Shown piece after piece: positions 20,941 to 31,262 of a stretch of DNA of 64,000 nucleotides (positions are counted from its first letter, which is position 1; each line of letters opens with the position of its first letter). The notes beneath the pieces are model-generated. The model ran no database searches. It was not told the origin of the DNA and was given only the letters and a program-made list of their open reading frames with translations. The stretch is from Acanthosepion pharaonis (lineage: Eukaryota; Mollusca; Cephalopoda; Sepiida; Sepiidae). The stretch is from NCBI GenBank assembly GCA_903632075.3, contig CAHIKZ030004545.1, positions 2,167,501 to 2,231,500 on the forward strand. The letters run 5' to 3'. The position numbers were made by a program, and so were the translations under genes.

Positions 20941-21222
20941 CAGGTACGAAGATCCATGTTTGCCAAGAATTTTATTAAAGCGTGTCGTGAATGCAAAAAG
21001 CAAACAAAAGTTCTGTTCTGAAAATATGGTTTACCAAAATATGCCAGCACAGTTTTTAAAAATTTACTAGTTTGATTAGAAAAAAGTTAAGTGAAAAAGT
21101 GAATCATTTTCAGTATATTAATGTACAGCAGAAAATATCAACAAAATTTTAAAAGTCAATTATATTAAACTTCATAGAACGAAAATAAAACTAAACCAAT
21201 AAACATTGCCCAAACAATCTCC
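20941..21222 (+). repeat. Dispersed repeat, partner of 11895-12190
   Basis: Collinear with the first copy over about 280 bp with moderate divergence. Here it abuts the foldback at 20290-20940 instead of a Helitron-like frame. Confidence 0.7.
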
Positions 21223-21317
21223 TCGCTTCACAACAAAGGGTAGAAAAAAATTCAGCTCAAGTCTTCAATAGTGGTACTTACCAGTCGGATTCTCAAATGA
21301 AAATTGTCTAATTGGAT

Positions 21318-21400
21318 TGTTCAAGCGTTCACCTCTTCAGCGTCGGACTTATAATCGGAAGGCGGTTAAAATTCGCCCGCTTTTATAGAACTCATTACTG
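21318..21400 (+). mobile_element. tRNA-like SINE head fragment
   Basis: AGCGTCGGACTTATAATCGGAAG resembles a tRNA anticodon arm with loop CTTATAA (anticodon TAT), followed by GGCGGTTAAAATTCGCC as a decayed B box. One base is missing from the anticodon stem, so it is not a functional tRNA. Confidence 0.45.
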
Positions 21401-21889
21401 TATTAACTATAAAGAATCTGTACAACTGAATGCAATATCCGATCACACCTCTGCAGGAACAAACCCCCTCTTCTCATTAAATATATCATACAAGGCAAAG
21501 AAAGGAAACAGCTGGGGAACCAGAAGCAAACGTCAACGAGAGATAATAATAATTAAAAAAAAAATAACAATAAAAAACATGCTGACAAACTTTGTAAACA
21601 AATCTCTCACTTTTCATCACGTCTGACGGCCATTGTGAGCCATCTCTTTGAGAAACCTTACTGGACCTCTTTGCATCAGAATAGGTCACCGAAGTTAGAG
21701 CTGTTTTTAAGCCAGTCACACAAGCAAACCAAAGATTGATGACTTTATTTATTTAAGCGACGAATTAGCTTGACTTTTAATGAAAAGAAAAAAAAATAAA
21801 ATCAATTCTGCGTAGAAGAATAAAATTAATCTGATTAGAGTAGCAAAAACAATATACAAACATGATATATAGAACGTACGCATCGCAAT

Positions 21890-21990
21890 TATTGTATTTG
21901 AACGTAGATGCACGGATAGTAATATTGCCGTGCTGAGTTCAAATTTCGCCCGAAGTTGTTTGCTTTTTGCATTAACACTTTTGAGGTTAA
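21890..21990 (+). mobile_element. tRNA-derived SINE fragment, cephalopod type
   Basis: GTGCTGAGTTCAAATTTCGC (B box) followed by TTTGCTTTTTGCATTAACACTTTTGAGGTTAATAA follows the layout of widespread mollusc/cephalopod SINEs (B box, then TTTGCCTTTCATCCTTTTGGGGTC). Diverged. Confidence 0.5.
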
Positions 21991-22188
21991 TAACAGGGGA
22001 GACTGAGGTTTATAGTTTTAGCTGACAAAAAATCTAGAAGAAGGACAATTCTGAAATGCAAACTGGTTGGGCTTGGGTTTAGAAACACCAAACTGGAAAA
22101 ATCTATTTGCTCTGTAAAACACAGAAACAAAAGTGAAATTCATCTCTGACCCTATTCTTCAAAGGGAATGTAAAGCTTTAATATACAT

Positions 22189-23165
22189 AAAATCCCATGG
22201 TCTGATCAAATAGTATCGGGACTGGTACTGTAAAAAGAAAACTACAACAAATAACAATTCGGCATTTAATCTCCTTCGAAATAGTCCCCTTCCGAATCCA
22301 CATACTTTATCCAGCGTAGTTTATCTCAAGTAGTACATAAAATTCCAAGGTCTGATCAAATACTATCGGGACTGGTGCTGTAAAAGGAAAACTACAACAA
22401 ATATCAATTCGGCATTTAATCTCCTACGAAATAGTCCCCTTCTGAATCCACATACTTTACCCGGCTTAGTTTATCTCAAGTAGTACATAAAATTCCAAGG
22501 TCTGGTTAAACAGCATTGGGATTGTTCTAAAAAGAAAACTACAACAAATAACAATTCGGCATTTAATCTCCTTCGAAATACTCCCCTTCTGAATCCATAT
22601 ACTTTATCCAGTGTAGTCTATCTCAAGTAGTACATAAAATCCCAATGTCTGGTTAAAAAGCATTGGGATTGTTATAAAAAGAAAACTACAACAAATAACA
22701 ATTCGGCATTTAATCTCCTTCGAAATAGTCCCCTTCTGAATCCACATACTTTATCCAGCTTAGTTGATCTCAAGTAGTACATAAAATCCCAAGGTCTGAT
22801 CATATACTATCGGGACTGGTGCTGTAAAAGGAAAACTACAACAAATATCAATTTGGCATTTAATCTCCTACAAAATAGTCCCCTTTTGAATCCATATACT
22901 TTATCCAGTTTAGTTGATCTCAAATAGTACATAAAATCCCAAGGTCTGCTCAAACAATATTGGGATTGTTGTTCTAAAAAAAAAACTACAACAAATAACA
23001 ATTCAGCATTTAATCTCGTTTGAAATAGTCCCCTTCTGGATCCAGCTTAGTTTATCTCAAATAGTACAAAAAATCCCAAGGTCTGGTTAAACACTATTGG
23101 AATTGTTGTTATAAAAAGAAAACAACAGCACATAACAATTCGGCATTTAATCTCCTTCGAACACG
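22189..23165 (-). repeat. Tandem array of a mariner 3' end, about 149 bp x 6.5
   Basis: Unit starts (AAAATCCCAAGGTCTG or variants) fall near 22189, 22338, 22487, 22634, 22782, 22932 and 23070. On the minus strand each unit encodes the final residues RWIKYVDSEGDYFEGD-stop of a mariner transposase, a short 3' UTR and the terminal inverted repeat containing CCCGATACTATTTGATCAGA. So the tail of one mariner, not the whole element, has been amplified in place. Confidence 0.85.
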
Positions 23166-23593
23166 CGTTATCTAGAGTTTCCATTCCTGGAAGCCTTTCT
23201 GGAACTCCTTTTCTAGAATAGCGAGCAGCTACCTCATCGCATTCTCTTCGATTTCATCGACATCTTGAAATATTGATTCTTACAAGTGTTATTAAATTTT
23301 TGAAGAGAAAAAGTCGAAAAGGACGAAATCTGGGGAATATAGTGGTTATCAGACTAGCAGAATGTTGTACATGGCAAAATTTTCTCCCCAAGCCATGGTC
23401 AATGGTGGTCACTCTATGGTGTGGTGAGACGACCACATTCTACACACGTCCCTTCAAAGCAGTGCTATAAAAATAAGCGAAGTTAGCAAGAACGTTATAA
23501 CTTAGTGTGTATGCGCGATAGAGTTCAAGATCAACCTGTGCTAAACGGCACTCTGCGTACCATGGCAACAATCCCGACACCTTTTGATAAGAC
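23166..23593 (-). pseudogene. mariner transposase C-terminal relic with 5' TIR
   Basis: The minus strand reads PLYSPDFVLFDFF (third catalytic D region), DEIEENAMR, AILEKEFQKGFQEWK, then joins the tandem tails to the left. Stops interrupt the frame. At 23568-23593 the string CAATCCCGACACCTTTTGATAAGAC is the inverted partner of the array's TIR, marking the element's 5' end, so the N-terminal and central regions are deleted. Confidence 0.75.
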
Positions 23594-23820
23594 TTCATAT
23601 GGGTAGTATATGTAAGCATTTTATAAACTTAGATGAGTCTGGTAAAAGACCCCAATAATGGCGCATTAATTAAAAACCGACGTCTTTCGCAATGGCAGAC
23701 AAAACTAACCTACTGATATTCGTTTTACAGCAAATACCCAATGGTAGCAAAAAATGATTTTGCTTATATTAGAATCGAATTTACAAGAAAAGTGAATAAA
23801 CTGACCCATTGCTGGTGCAA
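23594..23820. repeat. Repeat shared with 17020-17100 and 17490-17570
   Basis: AGCAAATACCCAATGG, TTAGAATCGAATTTACAAGA and AACTTAGA(T/C)GA recur in the same order at 17030-17570, where a SINE and microsatellite separate them. Confidence 0.5.
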
Positions 23821-23959
23821 GGGTATCATACTCCGTCCAATATATGATACGCGGCCCCTACTCTAATACATCACAATTTTTATAAGCTAGTATTCATATA
23901 AAGTAAAAATGTTATTGTAACGTAATAATATACAATAATGAATCCTGTGCAATAAAGGT

Positions 23960-24150
23960 GAACAATTGTTATACCGGAACGTATCTATTCTATTGTAAAT
24001 AGACTCTCCCACAGATAATAAGTAGTAGTATCAGCAGTCGCCAGTGAAGCTCAGTGAGTTGTGTGAGTCAGTCGATGTCGGACATTAAAGTATAAGCCCC
24101 ACAACTAGATTGCTGCGTCATTAACTATTATTTCAAGTTCCTAACGTTTT
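23960..24150 (+). mobile_element. Possible solo LTR
   Basis: Starts TGTTATACCGGAACG and contains GTCGGACATTAAAGTATAAG then TTAACTATTATTTCAAGTTC, reminiscent of the R-U5 part of a Gypsy-type LTR. The 3' boundary and target duplication are not clear and no internal region follows. Confidence 0.25.
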
Positions 24151-24890
24151 GTACGTCGAACCTAATTTAGGACCGACTTAGTGAAATACAAGCTTCCACT
24201 GTGAAAATTACTCTAAACAACAATTCAACTAGAAAAATTCAAAATAAATTCAAATTAGAGACCTGTCATAATAGATTGTTCCATCTTAAATCAACAATGT
24301 TTAGCGGTAATTTTTATCATCAAATTGAGATTTTTCTTGTTAAAAGTTGAATAATTTTAATACGTTCAACAGTATGGATAAAAAATAGTGTATTTTATAT
24401 CGTGTTTTTCGAGACTCAGCACGAGCAAAACAAATTCACGGATTTGAACGAAAAAAAAAAGACCCAAGAATGACTTCAAAATCCTTAAAATTTTTCTTCC
24501 TTTAATTGTCACTTGTGCTTGGTTTAATTTGTAACGTCTATAAATATAGACAGAATAAAAAGAAAATGTTGATATGATAGTGAGGCTCACAAAGCATTGC
24601 CCGTGATCCCCCAATCAGGTTAGTACGACTCGACATACACAGTTTTTGGGGAAAGCTAACTTATGCTTTTTCATGGATAATTTTGGGAGGCATAGTCCAA
24701 AAATCAAGTTCAGTTTTACTGGTGAGCTCTCCGTTTTGATGCACAGAACTTCGGTGTTTTTTTCTTTTTCCTAAAAAAAGATTTAAACCAAAATTTCCCA
24801 TAATGTTCAAATTAATTCTGAAGGCTGTCTATAAAAGAAAACGAATGTTATTGACTTCCTGATTGCACGAACACATGAAATCTATATTAT
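24151..24890. other. No gene seen
   Basis: AT-rich; small open frames without recognisable domains. Confidence 0.4.
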
Positions 24891-24892
24891 AA

Positions 24893-25040
24893 TAATGCAT
24901 GACGATAATAACAATGTAATTTTATTGCCCTAAACTATGAATGAAAACATAATGTCCTTAGATATAACGCATGACGATAATGACAGTATAATTTTATTCT
25001 TCTAAGCTATGAATGAAAACATTATAAAATTCTTGGATAT
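24893..25040. repeat. Tandem duplication of about 73 bp
   Basis: GCATGACGATAAT(A/G)ACA..TAATTTTATT..CTA..CTATGAATGAAAACAT occurs twice in succession. Confidence 0.8.
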
Positions 25041-25439
25041 AATCACTTTACATAGTCTGCATGAAATATTTATGATGGAAACTTGAGTTTGTCAGTGATA
25101 TTATTTAATTTTGGTGTTAGTGCTGTGCAAGGGGGAAAGACTCCACTCGGATATTAAAGTTATGGAAGAATTATATGAATGATGTAAGATGTTACAAAAG
25201 AATAATAGTTGATTTACGGCTGGAACTTAAAACAGGACAGATCTACTTAACAATGATGAAAATTAAATAAGCGAAAAATGTTTCCTTAACTTCCATTTCT
25301 TCTCAATATTTAATCACTTCTTGTGTTATACAGGATCCGGTAAATGAAGCTCTCACATATACTTAAGGCATTAGTAAGGCATTAGTGACAACGGCGTCTT
25401 CATCGAGCCAATGTCTTACCATTATCTGGGAACCATTCC

Positions 25440-26065
25440 TACCCGCGACCTTGGATTTCACGTATTTGCGATCACAGACAAACTGATTTATTTTTTTAAA
25501 TATTTGAATCTATTTATGTTAGTTTGTGTTTTATTATGTTTGATGGTGGGGGAGAAAAATTTATCCTCTGTGTCCGTTTTGGGATGACCGCCATATTTAC
25601 ATACAGAAACCTTTAAGCAATGTGATGATGTGGGACCCAGACGTGTAGAAATATATTTGCACGTAAACATGCATGTATGTGTGTGTGTGAAGAAAGTCTT
25701 ATTCCATTTGATGACACAGACGACCCTTCTGAAAAGAGCCAAGAATACCCTAGCCCACCCCCTTGTTGAATAAACTTCGCTACACACAGCCTCAACACTG
25801 AAATAGGATTACAACTGGGTATGTATGTGTGCTCGAACAAATGGATATGTGTCTGCGTCTGGTCTCACATTGTTTATATATGTGTGTGTGCTTGTGAGAA
25901 CTATAATGAGTGCGTATGTATATCTGCGTGCGGGTAAGTATCATCCCAAAATGGAGACAGAGAAGAATTTTTCTCCACCGACCATCGTCAAACATAACCA
26001 AATACAAACTAACATAAATAAATTCAAATTATCTGTTTGTCTGATGATCGCAAATGCATGAAACC
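25440..26065. repeat. Foldback element with about 130-bp arms and hammerhead-like core
   Basis: GGATTTCACGTATTTGCGATCACAG..AATTTATCCTCTGTGTCCGTTTTGGGATGA on the left is mirrored by TCATCCCAAAATGGAGACAGAGAAGAATTTTTC..CTGATGATCGCAAATGCATGAAACC on the right, with a spacer of about 330 bp. Plus strand CTGATGA 26041-26047 and GAAA 26060-26063. The left arm has lost one core base. The outer flank to 26135 and the (AT)n match those at 63030-63070. Confidence 0.65.
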
Positions 26066-26133
26066 GAGTATTATAAACTCACATCGATAGCACTTAATAT
26101 GTTAGCTCTATCACTGATATTATTGAGCGCTTT

Positions 26134-26134
<1 letters not shown>

Positions 26135-26198
<64 letters not shown>
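26135..26198. repeat. (AT)n microsatellite
   Basis: Preceded by TCACTGATATTATTGAGCGCTTTC, a phrase that also precedes AT arrays at 41570-41610 and 63030-63070. Confidence 0.95.
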
Positions 26199-26200
<2 letters not shown>

Positions 26201-26274
26201 TACGTTACATTATAGACAAGTATTGTCTATTTATTTTATGTAAATTCTGTAAAGACGCTGCTTAAATACACACA

Positions 26275-26530
26275 AAAGAACAGTAAGATATATAATATGG
26301 TGTTCTTATAGGTATTTTTATTTTTACAAAATAGTGCTCGATGTAAATTTACAGACCATTAATATTATAAATTAATTGATTTAAAATATGTTTTTTTCCG
26401 CTACACAGTTCTAACCATGTTTCAAAAATGGAAGCTAAAAGCCACGAATTTAATTTTGCAATTAAATTAAAGACATTAGTTCCATTTCATCCTCAAGCGA
26501 ATTTTGGAGAAACTTTTAAAATTACTGGGT
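26275..26530 (+). repeat. Dispersed AT-rich repeat
   Basis: GTAAGATATATAATATGGTG, TAGTGCTCGATGTAAATTTAC and TTGATTTAAAATATG recur at 41325-41560 (two tandem copies) and inverted at 51370-51615. A degraded copy is at 26840-27000. Confidence 0.75.
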
Positions 26531-26584
26531 TTTAAAGACACAGTTTAAAAGTTACTCCAAAATTTTAAGAGTTAGTGCCTTTTA

Positions 26585-26595
26585 ATAATAGATAG

Positions 26596-26634
<39 letters not shown>

Positions 26635-26638
26635 CAGT

Positions 26639-26680
<42 letters not shown>

Positions 26681-26695
26681 GAGAGACAGTGATAG

Positions 26696-26732
<37 letters not shown>

Positions 26733-26804
26733 CAGTGATAGATAGATAGATAGATAGAGAGAGACAGTGATAGATAGATAGATAGAGAGAGAGAGATAGA
26801 CAGT

Positions 26805-26836
<32 letters not shown>
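26585..26836. repeat. (GATA)n/(GA)n compound microsatellite
   Basis: GATA runs interspersed with (GA)n and the phrase GAGACAGTGATAGATA, which recurs five times, a higher-order repeat inside a microsatellite. Confidence 0.95.
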
Positions 26837-27059
26837 TTATAATTATTTACTATTTTAAAAATATGGTTCCATCGCTACACAGTAGTTGCCATGTTTCGAA
26901 ATAGAAAGTAAAATTTTAAATTTAATTATAAAATTAAATTTAAAATTCATAGTTCCATTCCATTAAAGCGATATTCGTTTATGGATCGATCACTTTTTTA
27001 AAAAATAAAATGAATTATTACGAACGCCGGATTGTAAATCTTTCTGTCCCTTTTTATTA

Positions 27060-27064
<5 letters not shown>

Positions 27065-27131
<67 letters not shown>
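27065..27131. repeat. (AT)n microsatellite
   Basis: About 65 bp of pure AT; a second AT tract at 27266-27295 brackets the hammerhead candidate at 27179-27225. Confidence 0.95.
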
Positions 27132-27134
<3 letters not shown>

Positions 27135-27178
27135 ATTAATTCATCGAGTCTGATAGAAACCTCAACAGAATGCAGAAA

Positions 27179-27225
27179 GCACTGGACGGCCGTTTCGTCC
27201 TATATTTGGGACTCATCGGCAGTGC
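27179..27225 (-). ncRNA. Hammerhead ribozyme candidate, Schistosoma-alpha-like
   Basis: Minus strand: stem I 5' GCACTG, CCGATGA (27219-27213; canonical CUGAUGA with U4 changed to C), stem II GTCC with GGAC around an 8-nt loop CAAATATA, GAAA (27196-27193), stem III CGGCCG, cleavage triplet GTC (27187-27185), stem I 3' CAGTGC. Stem I is six perfect pairs, stem II four. This box arrangement is that of type I hammerheads of satellite and Penelope-type repeats. The U4 substitution probably impairs cleavage. Confidence 0.6.
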
Positions 27226-27262
27226 GCATCCACTACCGAGAATTGAAACCCTGACAGTTAGG

Positions 27263-27296
<34 letters not shown>

Positions 27297-27639
27297 CCCG
27301 ACAAATCAGGTCCTACCCACATTTCTCACCCACTTGCGAAGGCTTTGAGGTCTCACACTTTACACATACCAATACTAATATATACACTTACACACATCAT
27401 ACACACTCTCGAAGAAATAAATTATAACACACACTGAGCACATACACATCTCCTTTCCAGGAACCAATAAAACTGTCAAAATGACCAAGGGAATTCAGAG
27501 TAGCATGAATCTATCTTAAATAACAACTTAAAAGCGATGTTTCCTTGACAAACACAAGGACTAACCAAAATTTACGATAAGAAAACAAATGAAACTACAG
27601 ATAAAGTTCGTTTTCTTCATAAAGTCATTCACCTAAATG

Positions 27640-27910
27640 TAGCCGTCTGTTCTACTCCAATAGCTTCATGTCACGCACCTCTCGCCTGTGGAACTTCCTT
27701 CCCTATTCCAGTTTCCCTGAGAACTATAATCTTCAGCTATTCAAATGTAATGTCAATCGACATCTCCAGTTGCCTTTATCTATCCTTCTCCTCGTCCTTT
27801 CTTCTATCACTCCTATCTGATCTTGCTCCAAATTTTCTGTAACCCCTTGCCTCCTAGTGACTTCCCGCCTTGCTTGGGGTGAAACGCAAAAAAAAAAAAA
27901 AAAAAAAAAA
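27640..27910 (+). pseudogene. LINE ORF2 C-terminus with poly(A)
   Basis: Reads SRTSRLWNFLPYSSFPENYNLQLFKCNVNRHLQ, the conserved C-terminus of jockey/CR1-like LINE reverse transcriptases, a stop a short way after, and an A tract at 27888-27910. Inserted into the dispersed repeat above. Same family as 1857-2060. Confidence 0.75.
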
Positions 27911-27949
27911 CTTCTGTAGTTCACTGCTACTAACAAGCAGATTTTTTCT

Positions 27950-27982
27950 TCCTGATGATGGCCATGCTAGCCGAAACTAATT
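27950..27982 (+). ncRNA. Hammerhead-like core motif
   Basis: CTGATGA 27952-27958, stem GGCCA with TAGCC, GAAA 27973-27976. Sequence after GAAA (CTAATTGAAAT) has lost the GTC seen in the sister copy at 39333-39377. Confidence 0.4.
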
Positions 27983-28082
27983 GAAATAATAAAACAAAAA
28001 AATATTAAAATACCACCCAGTGTGTCTGAAAATTTAAAGTTTTTAATTTATTGTTCGTAACATACACATACACACATACCCC

Positions 28083-28084
<2 letters not shown>

Positions 28085-28142
<58 letters not shown>
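28085..28142. repeat. (AT)n microsatellite
   Basis: About 58 bp of AT repeat. Confidence 0.95.
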
Positions 28143-28147
<5 letters not shown>

Positions 28148-29159
28148 TTTACATGTTTAGCTTTATGAATATTGTAGTTTACAATTTTGTTATACCTGTG
28201 TTATTGCCTAACGACAAATCTGATGATACCACCCATGGCTTCACTGACGAATACTTTATAAGGAGAATGCATTCCCACTCTTTATTTTTAAAAAATGATT
28301 AAGGACAAACTATCTAATGTTACTTTGTAGCTTTTCTAAGTCCTGAAATTGCAATGCTACTTGCAATCTCTTTGCACAATAGACTATATTCCTCCTTATG
28401 TGTTGCTCAAATGAGCCGTCTATTGATCTGGGCACAACCCTAGCTTTTACTTTGATAGTTTATCGATTAATTCGATTTTCTCATCCTGAAACGCCTGTGT
28501 ATATAGTGGAATCGATGTGTACGTGTTGAATGTTTGTTGCACAGGTAGAAAAAAGATCTATAGGATTGAATTAATGGCCATTTTGATGTCTGTTGAATTG
28601 GTCGGAAGACCAGAGTAAATGATTATTGTTCAGATTCTTTTTTTTTTCTCTCTATGGAATTATCCCCGCTAGCTTATTTTCCGCCAATACATTCTTTCCA
28701 CCAGGCTCAACAACCGGTTTTCGTCACCATTTTGAACGCTGCATAAAGTCCACTCGTAATAGTAACCATCTTTGTGCTGTATTACGCTTTTGTGATTTAA
28801 TCTTTCATCAGGAACTAAAACTTTGAACTCAGGTTAAACCGGGCTCAAATTTCACGAATGACTTATTCTGAAAAAAATAAATAACAAAAAGAAAAAAAAA
28901 AGCATTATCTGTCAGCCTATTTTAATTTCCTCGATCATATTAATCAATATAGAACACAAGACCGTCATGTCCCTGGCCACATTGGATAGATATTCATAGA
29001 CAACACAAACATATTCTACGACATAAACTTTCAAAAAGATTAAACTTGAAGCCATAACCTTAACAAAACAAACTCACTTTAAATAAAATAGCTTGCAGCT
29101 GAAGAACTGTTGTACTAAACGCATTGAATAATCAATAAACATACAGGTTTTTATACTAA
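28143..29159. other. No gene seen
   Basis: About 1 kb with no recognised coding or repeat feature; short frames only. Confidence 0.4.
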
Positions 29160-29474
29160 TTTTCATTTAATGATAGGCTCGAGAACCACTCCAAGTAGAT
29201 TGGTTGACTGATTTTATTTTTATGGCTTATCAACTATTTGCAAGTTATTTAAAAAGAGAACATATTTTTAAATTGTAAGAAATTTTAAGAGATGTATAAA
29301 TAAATACTTTAAATATTTTAAATAAATTCTTTAAATATTTTTAAATTGTAAAAATGTTAAGAGACATATACATAAATAATTTAAATATTTTAAATAAATA
29401 CTTTAAATCATTTTAAATTGTAAGAAATTTTAAGATAACGATTTAATGATACAAATTCTAATTAAATTATACTA
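29160..29474 (-). repeat. Body/tail of composite SINE with internal tandem repeats
   Basis: Plus-strand TATGGCTTATCAACTATTTG and TAAATTGTAAGAAATTTTAAGA match 46190-46300 and 47260-47370. A unit of about 60-100 bp based on TTTAAATATTTTAAATAAAT is locally repeated at 29290-29430. Confidence 0.55.
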
Positions 29475-29720
29475 TAGCTGGGGGGGGGGAAGAGATGTAT
29501 TCATACTGTTCCCAAAGGTGTTTGCTCGTAAATGAATAAAAACGAACCCGATTGGAATTGGAACTCGGCTCTTCGATTTCCAGTTCCGTTATCCATTACA
29601 CCACCCGCACATCCAAGCTTACAGCACCTGGTATTCCCAAGCGGTCATCCATCTAGATATTAATGTTGCTTAATTTCTGTTATCGTACAGAAACCGGTGT
29701 TCCAATCTAACCCATTGTGC
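29475..29720 (-). mobile_element. Composite 5S-tRNA SINE
   Basis: Minus strand: 5S rRNA-derived segment (GAATACCAGGTGCTGTAAGC at its 3' end; ATCTAGATGGATGACCGC inside) directly followed by a tRNA-like segment (GGTGGTGTAATGGATAACGG A box; GAGTTCCAATTCC B box), then the SINE body. Two pol III-type promoters in series. Similar arrangement at 47000-47240 and 3805-4530. Confidence 0.7.
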
Positions 29721-29899
29721 TAAAGAGGCGTTGACCCTACAAGAAGATTCTTCCGCTCTTTGAGATCTCTTGATCTGTATCCTAGTGGGTTTGAAGCCAA
29801 CCTCCTCACTAAAAAAAAATAAAAATAAAATGGGTGTAGGAATCAGTTTAGGCGCCGATAAACTGACCAGGTTATATTAGTTTATATGGTAACAGCAGC

Positions 29900-30045
29900 A
29901 CTCGTAGATTGAAATGAAAGAAATAGTGATTTTCCAAGCTTAGATGTGGCACAAGGCCGAAAGTAAGGGGCGCCCAGTGAGGATCGAGTTGTATTTGTTC
30001 TAGCGAAACAAACTTGCTAACCACTACACCGCCTCGAGGAGCACT
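29900..30045 (-). mobile_element. tRNA-derived SINE
   Basis: Minus strand: GCGGTGTAGTGGTTAGCAAG (A box), CTCGATCCTCACTGGG (B-box region), and tail TTTCGGCCTTGTGCCACATC. The tail motif is shared with the GC-rich repeat at 52580-53545 and 15228-15452. Confidence 0.65.
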
Positions 30046-30109
30046 GAAATGCCATAAATATGAACTGAAAATACGAATGGCTTAAATTTATATTTCAACG
30101 CCATAAAGT

Positions 30110-30835
30110 ACCGTATGTAAAGGGATATAAGACACACGGGTGTATAAGACGCAACCCAGTTTCAGTAATGCAAATCAAGTAAAAATTAGTAATTGGTAAA
30201 ATTAGTAAAATTATTAGTAAATAGTACAGCTTAGGCTATATTTATGAGGTATTATTTTGGTTAAACAAGCCATGATTATAATTAAACGAAAAAAAATAGG
30301 AAAAACATAAGCCTATAAAAATGTTATATTCAAAGGTACAAAAACAAAATAAAAATCAAGCAATTATTACAATTGAGCAAAACAGTACAGTTACCATTAA
30401 AATTTTATTCATCTTCAAATCCATAAAATTCGTCGTCTTCGTTATCAAAACTCTGATACTCATTTTCAATAATGCTATAAACGTCGTTAAATAATGCCTC
30501 ATTGAGAGCATTGCTAATGCCATACTTTTTTAAAAGATTTCACAATAATTTCTGGTCTAATATTATCCCAAGCTTGTTTCACTCATTCGCAGATTTGTGC
30601 AATGCTGGGTCTTTTTATTCTTCCTGTAAGTGTAAAGTCGTGATCAGGTATTGTCATCCACGTGTTTCATTTCATGTTTAAGTCTAAGCTAATAGGTGTT
30701 GCCAGGTAGCTAATTTCGGCCGACTATCGCGAATTTGAAACCTACATAGGGCATATAAGACACAGGGGAAATTTAAAAAGATATTTTTAGTAAAAAAAAA
30801 AAAAAGAAAAAAGTGCACCTTATATGCCGTCAAAT
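30110..30835 (-). mobile_element. pogo/Tigger-like element, deleted
   Basis: The ends are roughly inverted: TACCGTATGTAAAGGGATAT at the left and (reverse complement) ATCATATTTGACGGCATATA at the right. Between them lies a truncated transposase C-terminus. Secondary copies of the CATATAAGACACA string lie at 30130 and 30748. Confidence 0.6.
30405..30690 (-). pseudogene. pogo-like transposase C-terminus
   Basis: Minus strand: WMTIPDHDFTLTGRIKRPS, IAQICEWVKQAWDNIRPEI, IVKSFKKYGISNALNEALF, NDVYSIIENEYQSFDNEDDEF, stop at 30407-30405. The order and motifs (W..A.....W........V.SF..CGISN.LDG, acidic tail) match the C-terminus of pogo/Tigger and POGK-like DDE proteins. One frameshift near 30530. The catalytic DDE core is absent. 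Confidence 0.7.
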
Positions 30836-31019
30836 ATGATAATTCTTTCTTCTTTTTCTTTTCTTTTTTTTTTTTGAAAATGACCAGCTACCCCAGTGAT
30901 GACTAAAAGTCTTTGAAAATTTATGTACGGACAATTTCTACACGTATAGAAAAAAAAATATTGTTCGTTTTCTTACAAGAAAACAAGAAGAAAAATTGAT
31001 AAAAAAGAAAATCTTGCCT

Positions 31020-31262
31020 TCACCAGGTATTGAACACTTTGGGTCCTGTCACTAACTTACGTCTTTATCCACTGCGCCAAGTGCCCTTGCTTGAGGCGGT
31101 GGAGAACTTGGAGAGGGGAATTAACAGGAGATAAGTGATAACTGAGATCAATTAGACATGGCACGTGGAACTAGAACAGTCTACCCCAGCGCGTGAAATA
31201 AAGGGCCAGTTCGACATTCCAACCACCTGAAGAAGGCCGGAGCGTACAACGGCCAAAATGTT
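31020..31262 (+). mobile_element. tRNA-SINE abutting the satellite, head inverted
   Basis: 31100-31262 is the plus-oriented body: GAGAACTTGGAGAGGGGAAT, GACATGGCACGTGGAAC, CTACCCCAGCG, then CTGAAGA (31227-31233), stem GGCCGG..CGGCC and AAAA where sister copies have GAAA. The tRNA-like head (31022-31095) is in the opposite orientation, unlike at 46720-46998. The satellite starts immediately at the tail. Confidence 0.65.

Larger units (their letters stand above)
27300..28045 (+). repeat. Dispersed repeat, copies at 42560-43075 and 39240-39480(-), here split by a LINE
   Basis: Shared blocks: CCTACCCACATTTCTCA, CAGGAACCAATAAAACTGTC, AAATGACCAAGGG, AACAAATG(G)AAACTACAG, CTGTAGTTCACTGCTA, CTGATGATGGCCATGCT and CCAGTGTGTCTGAA. 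Compared with 42560-43075, this copy has an extra 270 bp (27630-27910) that is a LINE 3' end. Confidence 0.75.

Noticed and set aside
30405..30690. A domesticated pogo-derived host gene
   Set aside because: Frameshifted, lacks the DDE core and lies between element-like ends.
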